From assembly GCA_023853785.1 (NCBI GenBank), contig JAJIRX010000571.1:1-14480 (forward strand): 14,480 nucleotides of DNA, in the 5' to 3' direction. Made by a program: the position numbers and the translations under genes. The notes beneath the pieces were generated by a model. It saw only the letters and a list, made by a program, of their open reading frames with translations, searched no databases and was not told where the DNA came from. This DNA is from Psilocybe azurescens. Taxonomy: Eukaryota; Basidiomycota; Agaricomycetes; Agaricales; Agrocybaceae. Of this stretch, positions 1-9,728 are shown piece by piece. The number at the start of each line of letters is the position of its first letter. The first letter of the stretch is position 1.

Positions 1-381
1 GGTTCTGATACTGCCCATGCGATGAAAAAAGGTGAAAATACAGTACAATAATACGATAAATGGTGTAGGGGTATCGCGTGGACATTGAAATTTGCGTCCT
101 GGGTTCAAAATATTCAAAACATGTCACTTTTTCGCATTTGCCACATTGCAGCCCATAATATCAATATGCCGATCCGATCCCGACCCGCGCCCGACTTGTG
201 CATCTATTCCGACCTGTTGTGTGCTTTTATTCGGTACTAGTGCGGTGCGAATATGTGCCTAACCGGTCGGCCAAATCAGCTATCCCGACCTCTTCTATTT
301 TATGATTCTAGACCAACTCTCAGTGGCATTGTACAATGTCAAAAAATATATACATGAAAATAGACAATCTGGTGCAGTAAA
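1..381. other. left flank, no gene seen
   Basis: No coding region can be supported here. It holds the presumed 3' flank of gene A, which ends at 382 on the minus strand. A CG-rich motif cluster of the dispersed family lies at about 170-225. There is a perfect 12-base palindrome, CATTGTACAATG, at 327-338. A short A/T-rich word at 37-49 (AATACAGTACAAT) nearly matches, in inverted orientation, a word at 14395-14408 near the other end of the window. None of these is a convincing element end by itself. Confidence 0.5.
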
Positions 382-2696
382 CTATGCAAACCATTCATCA
401 TCCATGTCCGCAAAGTCTTCTGGCCGATACACTTTTCTTGAGTTTCTTACTTTCTTCCGGGGACCAGCCTCACTTTCCGACATATCAGGAGGAAGCGAGT
501 AAGGATACGGATTGCGATGAGCAGGGCCTTCATCGTCATCGGATATCATGTTCGCTGATATGGGCCGGACCGGAGAGCGGGAAAGTGGAGGATATAATGC
601 CGGCACATCCACAGTAGGGTGGACGCGTGAGCGGCGGGAGGTGAGGGGATTGGGCTCATCATCGTCAGAAGACATATTTGCTAATACCATACGAGAATGG
701 GAGTGGGAGTCCGCCGGGTCGGAGAGTAGCTCATCGTCATCAGACAACATATTGTCCAACGCTACACGAGCAAGGGAACGGCTTCGGGACGGGGATGGGG
801 CCGCTGAGGCGTCGGGCGAGTCATCGGACATGTTGTCCAACACTAAGCGGGCGCGGGAATCGATGTCGACTTTGTTCGACAATGGCGTCGATTGGATGGG
901 GTCTACGCTGATTTCAATATCACTGTCGTCCAACATATTGGCGAGGGCATTCCTTGCTCTTAGGTCAACATTCGTTGACGCAATGAATTCTACATCATCA
1001 TCGTCCGACATATTGGCGGGCATTCCTTGCTCTCAAGTCAACATTGGTCGATGCGATGATCTCAACCTCATCATCGTCCGACATATTGGCGAGGGCATTC
1101 CTTGCTCTCAAGTCAACATTGGTCGATGCGATGATCTCAACCTCATCATCGTCCGACATATTGGCCAAGGCGGCCTGTGAACGATTCTCTAATGGAATGG
1201 GCGCGGACAGAATTTCGATCTCATCGTCGTCGGACATGTTGGCCAGAACGTGCCGAGTCCGGTTGTCGCCCTGTTGGATGGAAAGAGGCGGCACAATTTC
1301 CACCTCATCGTCGATGTCCATATTAGCAAGAGCATCCTTAGGCTTATTGACATCACGTTGTTCAGATGAGGGCCATACAATTTCGTCGTCATCGTCATCG
1401 GACATGTTGTTGAGGGCCATTCGAGTAAAATTCATAGTAGCCGGCACCGGAGCGGAAACCGGCACATGTTCCGCTTCATCGTCGTCGGACATACTGGCAA
1501 GGGCTTGCCGGACATTCTCCCGGTCGTGGATACCGGAATGCATAGACTCATGCTCCTCTACGCGTGTTCAAGATATCAGTAAAGTGCGTTTAAGAACAGA
1601 CAAAATGACTACGCACCAGTTCCAACTGTAATCCTCGTCTGAGAATCATTCCCAGCAATATTTCCATCTTCCAACTCGATCCCATACCCGGTGTGAATCT
1701 CCGACTGCTGAGACCGTCCAAGTGCGAGAACGTTTTCCCGAGTCAGGCTTTCACCCCACGTCCAATGAGAGCGAGGCGGGGAAGATAGTGCCGGTGCCGG
1801 TGCCGAGCCAGAATCCGTATCCCTCGCCGGCACATTTGCTGTTTCCTTCAGCACGGCGGCTTCGTGCAGTTCGTAAAATCCCGCAACACGGCGTTCACAA
1901 AGCGAACTCTCTGTCTCTGCTAGTAGTAGAAGTGCTTTGTTATGTCGAACGGCATCGACATTCATTTGGTAGAGATCGACGGCCATCTGTTGGTATATGT
2001 CGCACATGGGACAATCCGGGTCGGCACCGGCAACGGAAGCCGGAATTTTGGGTACGGCCAGCAGATCTATCCTTGGCACAGGGGTGGAGTAGGTGAGGGA
2101 GGCCGGAACCGGGGGCCGTCATCGTCTGGAGCCGCTGTCCGTGGAAGGACCGATTTTAGTTGTTCGCGGTGGAACGACAAGGCGGCATAGAGCTTTTTAT
2201 CGTCAAGTGTTGTCGATGCCGCGTCTTTATTCCACCAATCGTACTTGTACTGCGATACAATACGGTGTGTTTGATCAGATCGGGTGTTCGCGGCGAGGAT
2301 GGCGATAAGCCTTGAATCAAAAGGAAGCGGCAATTGACTAGATGACGCCTGGCACAGTGAAACCGCCAACGAACGCAAAATGACAGGAGTGTCGAACACC
2401 AAGCCCATGGCAGTTGCAATGCCAACGTATTGCAAGAAAAATCTCTGTGTAGCAAGGTGTCCATTTTGGGCGAAATATTTGTATCAACAAATATGGACAC
2501 TCACGGACTCTTTAAGGAGACATGACTGCATCCAAGCTTGATGCCGATTCTCGGCTTCTGTCATCTTCAACAAAGCCGTACGTAGTCGGGAATCCCCATA
2601 TGCTATACACCTCAAAACATCACGGTGCCATCTGTCATCCGCGCCATTCTGCAGGCTAAAGGGATTGAAGGGTCGGATAGTGTTGTTTCCAGACAT
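382..2696 (-). CDS. gene A: unnamed protein with serial acidic NMSDDDE modules
   Basis: Three exons fit: 2696-2505, 2444-1617 and 1557-382, with introns of 60 (GTGAGT...ACACAG) and 59 bases (GTGCGT...CGCGTAG). The start MSGNNTIRPF is the first ATG after the short gap from the transposase. Phases close if one C is missing from the run at 2081-2084 and two bases are missing near 1014-1020. Bridged length is about 732 residues. The N-terminal 340 residues are mixed helical and proline-rich with one CPMC pair and no domain I recognise. The rest is about 12 modules of roughly 25 residues (R-x-x-A-L-x-N-M-S-D-D-D-E-V-E-I), then a basic patch (GPRKKVRNSRK, likely nuclear localisation) and an acidic end (DMDDEWFA). 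Each SDDD/E fits a casein kinase 2 site. Function is unknown; nuclear location is inferred. Confidence 0.75.
536..1530 (-). repeat. degenerate ~75-base tandem coding repeat in gene A
   Basis: Copies of a module encoding ALANMSDDDE recur with gaps of about 75-85 bases; on the plus strand look for GACATATTGG/GACATGTTG near 550, 671, 743, 827, 932, 1007, 1080, 1155, 1233, 1316, 1401 and 1488. The central copies are most alike and the outer ones diverge, as expected for repeats growing from the middle. The spacing is a multiple of three in the best copies, so it behaves as a protein repeat. Confidence 0.85.
946..1170 (-). repeat. three nearly identical 75-base units (recent duplication)
   Basis: Units 1021-1095 and 1096-1170 are identical over about the first 70 bases and differ only at the very end. 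The unit before them (946-1020) is clearly related but diverged and two bases short (GGCGGG where its neighbours read GGCGAGGG), which shifts the frame. Each full unit encodes 25 residues ending in ALANMSDDDEVEII plus ASTNVDLRARN. Confidence 0.9.
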
Positions 2697-2761
2697 AACT
2701 AGTGGGTCAGATGAATGAGAGTGGGTGGTTGTAAAACAAGATAGTTGTCATCAAATTTTTG
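2697..2761 (-). promoter_or_regulatory. very short spacer between transposase stop and gene A start
   Basis: Only 65 bases separate the stop of the transposase (TAG at 2764-2762) from the ATG of gene A on the same strand. It must hold the transposase 3' end and everything upstream of gene A, so gene A either uses a promoter inside the last transposase exon or shares a transcript with it. I see no clear TATA box in it. Confidence 0.35.
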
Positions 2762-5700
2762 CTACATTGATTTATAATTAGGGTTTGATCGTTGAAATGA
2801 TTGGTCAGCGATTAATGCCAATTGATGCCACAAGTCAGACTGCCGGTGTGCGTATGCAACTACTCCAGGCAGTAGTGGAACTGAATCCCGTCCCGGTGCC
2901 GTTGCCGCCGATTTCCACAACCTGCTTTTGTTGATAAAATACGACACAGTCCACTGCATTTCATACGAAACAAGTGTCTTCTCTTCATCCCATCTTTGAA
3001 ACTGTGCTCTCGCGAAGCCAATGAACACGTTTGACTATTAGGAATCAGAATGGAGGAACGCAACATAAAATGAATGTCTTACATTCGAGAATGGTCGCAG
3101 GATCCGTTTCTTCCTCCATGGCTAAGTCGCCTGCATCTTCGTCGGAACTCGGCACGGCGCCGGAGTCGGCATTTTGTCCGCGCATTCGGGGCAAAAGGCG
3201 CTGGCTAACAGAATGCCAAATCCAAGATAGTCGAAGTGTTGTGGAGCCAGCAAGGTTTGGATTCAAAATCATGGTGCTTCCCCTAACATCTTCCTTCTTT
3301 AGAACACGTAGTTTACGCAGAGTCATATTGTCCGCACCCAGCCGGATTAGCCGGACACGGCAGTGCGTATACACCTGGGAATGAAAAGATATTTTGTGAT
3401 TCGCCGCCTTGATTGTTGCCCGGGCCCGGGTCCGGACACCTTTGTTGGGGGCATCTCTGTAAACGCTTGAATACAAGAAGGACTTCTCCGCAATGAGTTC
3501 ACGAATTTGGTCCAAGTGACCAGTCGCTTGCTTGATACGTGCTCCAAGTTCCGCATTGTTATAGCTGTCATTGCAATTACCATTGGATGGTAGACATAGT
3601 ATATGTAGGTGAATATCGTCGTTGAGTTCGGCGGCAACGGGTCGGGTCGGGATGTCATCTCCGTCTTCCCAAATATCCAGTGGCTGGTCCGGTGAAATAA
3701 CACTCTGCCTGGAAATTTGAAGGACACCTGCAAGGTCTTGCAGGTGACTCAGCTGTGTCATCTCCGCAGCCAATTCCTCTCGCAATTTGTTCATTTTATT
3801 CCTGTCGTCAATGCGATCTTCGTTAATTAGGCGCCGTGCCCGATTCGAATATCCAACCTTCAGGCCGTTAAATTGATTAGCAACTTACACATGAAATGAA
3901 TGTCGGCTTACTGTTTTTCTTCCAATAGCAGCGCAAAGTCCAACCAAGATTCCACAGCGGATCGGGTCAGGAGCGGAGCGGAAGCGGCACCGGATGTATT
4001 TTCCCCCGGCGATGTCGGCCAGACGTTTGGCGGCATATACATCCATCGCCTTGGGATTATCCAGCCGCTGGGCTTCGGCATCCAGGATTTGTTTTGTCCA
4101 CATCTCAACCGTGTCTGACCCAGCTGCGGAACTGACTTTCATAAAGCAGTTGTGAAACCTTTCTCTGTGTAAGTTCGCTTCTACAAAACGTTTGGAAAGA
4201 TACTTCCAGATACCCAGAGCTTTTTATGATTTGAATCGCAGGCATGATCATCGAGAAGCTCTGCCCGATGCGCAAGAGTTGCTGTCCGGGCCGCTCGGGA
4301 GATTGGATTCAAGTTTGACCATAGTGATTCCAATATTTCACCGCATACAGTGGCCGCGCCAGGATGAAAGTGGGCGCGTAACGGAAAAAACATTCGTCTT
4401 TGTGGGCATGGACGTGAAACATACCAATTGCTCGGTCAAGCTTTAAGCCATGAGGAAGCAAGTGCCCAATCCGTAGCAGCAAGTAAATAAAGTATTGACA
4501 AATAATGTCATATATCACCATTGCTCCTTGGTCCGGGTGTACCATAGTGGAGGCCAGGGCCATTAAAAATGAAAAATCCACATTTTTTGCTGTTCTCCCT
4601 TGAATAGGTCGGCCATGGAATTTGGGGCAAAGCATCCATGCCGGGCACATGCAAATGCTACAATGCCAGTAATGTCGCAGCGGACGGCGATTAGAGCGTT
4701 CTTGATAGCCTTAAATGTGTTCTCACAAGGTGCGCCCTATGGAACGGGTCAACCAGGTCGGGATCGGAACGGGCGGCACCGGGCCGAAACTTACCGTCAA
4801 TCTTTCTATTGCACGTTTCAAGAATGAATCATATTCTGCACGCAACGGAATCATCCCGCCTCCTTCAGACAGCCATATATCCTGCGACGGCTTTGCTGTC
4901 CGAACATGATCTGCCTTAAAATTTCCGTCAGCAACAAATATTCGTTTATACACCCAGCGGTTCGGGTCGTCTTTCCAATTGTCCGGCAAGTTCACCCCGA
5001 CTTGTGGACATGCTGGGCAGTAATTTGCAAGTTCCCCTTTCCGGACTTCCGTCGCACTTCTACCATTGTGACCAGCAAATCCCGACCATTTGAGTTTCTT
5101 CATCCATCGCCACAGACGTGTCATGCGACGAAATTCGTTGTATAGATCGACCACACTTGAGGGAGCAATTGGGTTCGTTACACGGCGCAATAGATTGTAA
5201 AATTGATATGCCGATGCCTTGAGTTCAAGATTTGAAAGACGGAAGAAATCAAGCATTTGAGCTGAAAACAATGTCCGGACGTGATAGAAGCTGGTTGGTA
5301 TCAATCTGTTGGCCATGAGGTCAAGTGGAAGAATGTTAGGCCCCGGCATGAACATGAAACCATAGCCAAGTGGTGAAGTCCGTTTGTGTGAACGACACGG
5401 ACATACGAGTTATTCAGACCATCGGCGGTGGGAATGCCCCTGTAAAGGCCGTAGTCGGGTCGGCATCACCGACATTTAATGCTGCGAGATAGTTGGGAAT
5501 GAAACGGACATCGGCTTCGGCATTGGTGACTTCTGTTGCATCGTCAGGCTCCTCATCCGGCACCATTTCGTCTTGTACCACGTCGGAATTATTTTGCAGC
5601 GATTGCAAATAGTGTTCAAACTCTTGGTCATTCCAATTATAGTCGGCTGGTGCATTCTCCGATTCCTGCTGGCGAGTATCAGTGTCGTTTGCATTATTCG

Positions 5701-6483
5701 ATGCCGATGCCGATGCCACTCGGTCCCGGTCCCGGTCCGCGTTCTCAAATTCTGTACCCTGTTGCCGGAGTTCTGCCTGCTCCTGCTTATCTTTGGGCCG
5801 CTCAATGGATTCCAAATATCTTCTCTGAAATTCTAGAGCTGAACAAAGAGGATTGCCGTCGTGGTGGGGTATCAGAAGGTAACTTCCGACTTCCCAAAGC
5901 TCGGCTTTGCGGAAATGGGAACCGGTCCACCGTTGAATTTTGTGCATGGGATTATCTTGGTGTGTCTCGCGCATGCAAGACCTGCATAGCATCGCAGGCA
6001 TACTGCAGTCTTGACATCGCCATACCGCCCGGAGGTTAGAAGCACAATGAATGCACTCAGAGAGCTCAGGTCGGAGAGATTCCCGGCTGAGCAATGCCCC
6101 CAGCAAATCATCTACTCTGTCCACAAACTGCAATATATAATCTCGTTGTGTCTTTTATTTGGTCAGAACATGACTTAAATGAATATCTTTAAAGCAGTCT
6201 GACCTTCCGCGTTTTTGGTTCTACAACAGAGTCATCCATTTCCAAGTCCATGCTGTAAAATGGATTGTCTTCATTATCTGGAACCACGTCTATCGGTGGA
6301 GAGGGCCCAGCAGTAGGATCTGTCTGTTCACGTTCCAGTGCGACTGCATACTTTTTGTCTTGACTCTCCCATTCCGTGTGACAGTTTTTCTAGTTTCATA
6401 TGTAATGGCGGCGGCCTCCACATCGCCTTCACGCAATATATTTCTGCGTGCCGCGTTCTTGTTTTTTGCCGTTGAGAGGGCAT
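2762..6483 (-). CDS. KDZ-family DNA transposase with CxC2 cysteine cluster (frameshifted)
   Basis: Cut-and-paste-type transposase of the Kyakuja-Dileera-Zisupton superfamily with an RNase H-fold core, acting in the nucleus. Five exons fit: 6483-6204, 6151-4795, 4736-3912, 3857-3083, 3034-2762, with introns of 52, 58, 54 and 48 bases. Bridged length is about 1,170 residues, normal for the family. The CxC2 cluster is at about residues 127-164 (CIHC, CQDC, CRSC, then two His), followed by IQRWTGSHF. A second Cys motif CPACPQVGVNLPDNW is near 473. The acidic catalytic candidates are all present: D in VADGNFKADH (~503), D in VIYDIICQ (~624) and E in GEILESLW (~681-684). LDDHACDSN and the C-terminal EMQWTV region also match the family. 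Ten one- or two-base frameshifts break it (6462-6467, 6352-6356, 5430-5432, 5339-5344, 4583-4588, 4362-4363, 4213-4215, 4013-4017, 3844-3845, 3011-3016). The ATG follows a CT tract; its exact position is less certain. Confidence 0.95.
4737..4794 (-). repeat. CG-rich hexamer cluster filling intron 2 of the transposase
   Basis: This 58-base intron starts GTAAGT and ends CATAG. Its middle is almost wholly made of the dispersed CG-rich words (CGGCCCGGTGCCG, GTTCCGATCCCGACC), unlike the A/T-rich neighbouring introns. Confidence 0.7.
5698..5741 (-). repeat. coding hexanucleotide repeats in the transposase
   Basis: On the plus strand three GATGCC units are followed by about three GGTCCC units. Read on the minus strand they encode DRDRDR and ASASAS in a disordered acidic stretch between the CxC2 cluster and the catalytic core, where length changes are probably tolerated. 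The same hexamers recur elsewhere in the window. Confidence 0.8.
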
Positions 6484-6677
6484 TGAGAGAGAGAGAGAGA
6501 GAGGTCTGTTGAAAGATTGCATATGAAAATTTATCGCATATAACCGCATGATGGGTTATCCGGGTTTAACTGATGTCCGATACTCTATTTGATATTATAT
6601 TTTGAAAATTTCCATTGTATTACACCTTCCCTTAAACGCCTCTTGACTGTTCCGCCTACTGTGCATCTGTTGCGAAT
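6484..6677. promoter_or_regulatory. divergent promoter region between transposase and gene B
   Basis: This 194-base spacer lies head-to-head between the transposase (minus) and gene B (plus). It has the CT tract on the transposase side, an A/T-rich centre with TATA-like words (GCATATAACC, GATATTATATTTTG), and a pyrimidine-rich stretch (CCTTCCCTTAAACGCCTC) before the gene B ATG. Promoter function is inferred from position and composition only. Confidence 0.5.
6485..6503. repeat. (GA)n / (CT)n tract just upstream of the transposase start
   Basis: About nine GA units on the plus strand, read as CT on the transposase strand, ending two bases before its proposed ATG. Pyrimidine tracts close to the start are common in fungal promoters and 5' leaders, which supports the chosen ATG. 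The tract is also a likely site of length variation. Confidence 0.7.
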
Positions 6678-9523
6678 ATGGACTCCGCAACTATCGAACA
6701 ACCTCCTGCCCCACCAAACATATCCTCCAATGATGTGGATGCCGAGCATGTGAACGATGATATCGGTCCGATCCCGAACCCTGTCAATCCCAATTTTCTC
6801 GTGCGCCCAGATCGGCGTCAAGTTGTGTATAATTCTGAAGAGCGGAAAGTGCTTGACGCCCATAAAGAAAGGTATCTGGCGTCGAAATCAGCGGAAGAAC
6901 GCAAAGTGTGGCAAAGACATACATTTTGCCTGCAATATTTCAGTACTGGGACAGTATAGGTCATGAAATCGGAGACTCACGAACGCAAGCAAGTACGTCA
7001 AGGTTTCATTCTATTCAAAAGCTAAAGTCTAAATGTTCTAAAAATACATTTGGGCGCCTTCTCGGGACTGTTAACATTATATAGAAGCTAGTCGCTTGGA
7101 TGCAAAACACATGGCGTGGAGCCAAAGTTGCAGAAACAATAATTACAGGGGCAGCAATGAAAAGAACAGAAGTTTTATGGCAGACACGCAAGGATGATGT
7201 TTTTGCAGAGATCGCAAGTCTAATGGGACTTAATTCCGCATCCACTCAAACACCTAATTGGTTTGACTTTCGTATGAAGGCTTTGGGAAACATCCTGCAA
7301 CGCATGTCAGCACTGCAGCTGGAACAACTAGATAGACAAGGTGCACAGATTGTGTCTGCAGCAAATCAGGACAACGACAGGAGACAACAGTCAGTGCTAT
7401 GCTTCTTTGTGGGCGGCTCAATCAAAGTATCGCACAGGCTGGCCGAAAAAAGCCATTTCACGGTTCTCAAAAAGCGCAAAGGGTCACTGGAACGAAATGG
7501 GGTCCTATCCCTTTCATTTGTGGCATACACAGACACGTCAGGCAAGCTTGTCGTTCAGGTGTAAGCAAATTTCTCCAATTGCCGGCCGGCTCCCGCACCC
7601 GGCATCGGCATTTTCATTCTATTCACAATTTTATAGTGTTGATCAGATGGCGGAACTTATTGAGGTCGATGCTCCACTATTCGAAAGTCAATACAGGCCT
7701 CAGGTGCACCAAATGAAGCTCTATGTGATGGAATATATAACCAAAATGAAGAAGATCTTGAACCCTGGACCTACGCCATGGGCGCCGAACGGCACCGGCA
7801 ATGATGTCAAGGATCTCAATCTGCAATTCGACCAGCACGGATTCCCGATCCTTCCCCAGAGATTAGACACAAAGTCAGGCAACCTGCCTGTCAAGAAAGA
7901 ACTCGATGAGATGATTCGGAAATACTTTGCGAAACATTACAGTTTGTCCACCTCATAGCTTAGCCAGCATTTCTGAACTGAAAATATGAATAGAGCTGGC
8001 AACGAACGGCCGAAGCAAACATGTCCCGTACAAACAACTACAGGAAAATCAGGCTCAGTTCGTATTACCGGAATATCTTCCCAGTGGATTCACAATCAAA
8101 GACCCTCGCGACCTGAGTTTGCCCAACATAATATCACTGATAGACCACATTTTGGGGCGACAGGAAACACATCCCATAAACCATGTGTTTCGCTTTTCAA
8201 TGGTCAACGCCAAACGAAAAGGTTACGAACCTATCCGTACACATTATCCGGACGAGAGCGGTCAAGAGGAGTCCGGCCCGAGTCCGATCCCGACACGGTT
8301 CCGGCTTCAGGCACAAAAAGCATACAAATTCCAACAAAAGAAAGGCAAAAGCAAAGCTCAGAATACGGATGGGCAAAATGTTTTGGGATCGGAGATATTC
8401 TCTTGCAAATGAGTCCCGCCCCGGACTCCGATGTGGACATGCCGGCACCCATACGCCCGTTGTCGATAAAGGCAAAGAAAAGGCTATTGGACCGGACTCG
8501 GAAGTTCGAACGATATTGATCAAGGGGCTCCGGAGTTTTTAGCTGCACCAGCCACACTCCTTCATTTGCCACAGGCTAATCCGCTCAACGATGTCCATGA
8601 TGGGCACGAACATCTGAATTCATGGGACTGGGGCACCAATGTGGGACCTTACCCTGACTTAAGCTACAATGCCAGCCTAACAGTCGCACATCCTTTTGCC
8701 GCTGGGCCATCCAATGCCGAAACACTGGGACCTCTGAATGCCGATCCCGACGACGGACTTGATGACATGGCGTATATCAGAAGTTTCAGTGACAGCCAAA
8801 ACATGTTTTACAACAGTCAGACAATGTTTGGTAACAACCACTCCAACAACTATCAGCTTCAGAATGCGCAGACCCAAGCCTTCTTGCCGCATTTAAATGA
8901 CAATACCTACGCCTTTTCGAACAACATTGCCGCGCAATTGTCCGGTCAGGACTATGATCAACAGAGAGTGACACTGGATGCAGACAATGGTAACTCCCCA
9001 TTGATGCATATCACGTCTCAAATCGAACCCCGAAAAAAAGAAAGTCGAAAACTTTGGCGACCATTCAATCTTCATCCGTTTCCACAGAAGTTCAAATGTT
9101 TGACTTATTCAACGTTATCGGCAAATCGTCAATCGGCGGGATCCGGTGCCGATATCGGACCCCATGCACCCAGCGAAATACCTACACAACGACTTTGCCA
9201 GCAAGAATTGCGTCTCGACAATGAAGACTTACCTGTTAACATCGGAGTCTGCGTGTCGTCCGGGCGGACTCGGGGCCAATGCCGATGTTGCACCTCAAAT
9301 CTCCTCTGAAACACCTACACAACGACTTTTCCAACAAGAATTGCACGGTAGTGTAATGACCACCGCGATTGGTCTCAGCACTGAGGACTTGAACAGATTG
9401 CCTGCTGCCACTTCTGCGAAGAGGACAGTCCGGACTTCAGATACATTGGCATTACTAGAATCCGAGTCCGACAAATTGCGGGTCAATGGCCCGCGCAAAC
9501 GCATACGTAGAGTGCGGGAATAA
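6678..9523 (+). CDS. gene B: large unnamed nuclear-type protein (frameshifted)
   Basis: Exons that fit: 6678-6992, 7085-7560, 7637-7941, 7994-9523; introns are 92, 76 and 52 bases. A further 48-base in-frame intron at 7390-7437 (GTCAGT...CACAG) is possible. Bridged length is near 870 residues. The first third is helical (start MDSATIEQPP, then ILPAIFQYWDSIG and KLVAWMQNTWRGAK). The middle has short conserved-looking blocks (VPYKQLQENQAQFVLPEYLP, FTIKDPRDLSLPNIISLIDH). The last 350 residues are Asn/Gln/Ser-rich and disordered, with a bridged PKKRKSK nuclear-localisation-like patch, a duplicated PTQRL motif and a basic end (GPRKKRIRRVRE-like). About a dozen one- or two-base frameshifts occur, e.g. 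near 6913, 6966, 7446-7451, 7499-7502, 8407-8409, 8450, 8502, 9028-9031, 9137 and 9245. I recognise no named domain; it recalls unnamed Agaricomycete proteins. Function unknown. Confidence 0.75.
7561..7636 (+). repeat. CG-rich motif cluster inside a gene B intron
   Basis: This 76-base intron (GTAAGC...TTATAG) joins VVQ to VDQMAEL in phase. Its centre carries GCCGGCCGGCTCCCGCACC and GGCATCGGC, members of the dispersed CG-rich family, flanked by A/T-rich sequence. Confidence 0.65.
9172..9344 (+). repeat. direct repeat near the 3' end of gene B
   Basis: A block at 9172-9211 recurs at 9305-9344 with about 34 of 40 bases identical, 133 bases apart. Both encode SE-x-PTQRL-x-QQEL and both are preceded by a Gly/Ala-rich, CG-rich stretch. 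Because 133 is not a multiple of three the two copies lie in different frames, so either a base is extra or two are missing between them (near 9245), or only one copy is translated. Confidence 0.8.
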
Positions 9524-9728
9524 CAGTATGCACTCTCACATTTCAGATGGGCACAAGAAAATATTGTTATATTTGACAAACAAAATTAGAGAGCATGTAC
9601 ATGTGTGATATATAACAAAAAAAAACCGCATGCGTCCCAAATGAAACCACACCGGAAGCTGTATATGATGTCCGAAACAAACGTGACAGCAGAAAACGTC
9701 CCAAAGAACAAATTCACGAAGTGTCGGA
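9524..9728. terminator. convergent 3' ends of genes B and C
   Basis: 205 bases separate the stop codons of gene B (plus) and gene C (minus). The stretch is A/T-rich with a nine-A run near 9619 and the palindrome CATGTACATG at 9594-9603. It must hold both polyadenylation regions, so the transcripts probably end close together or overlap. No gene is seen in it. Confidence 0.4.

Noticed and set aside
536..1530. CRISPR-like regular repeats
   Set aside because: The 75-base units have no unique spacers, keep a reading frame and lie in a fungal gene.
548..1631. Long plus-strand open frames rich in Ser (STSSSSDIL repeats)
   Set aside because: They are the antisense reading of gene A's Asp-rich repeats; GAC triplets read backwards give Ser-type codons. 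Splicing, start context and C-terminal signals all favour the minus strand.
3419..3430. Perfect palindrome CCCGGGCCCGGG
   Set aside because: It lies in a well-supported transposase exon encoding alternating Arg/Ala and belongs to the general CG-rich word family.
7390..7437. Extra 48-base intron in gene B
   Set aside because: Splice sites are good (GTCAGT...CACAG) but the length is a multiple of three with no stop, so sequence alone cannot decide; kept only as a possibility in the gene B entry.
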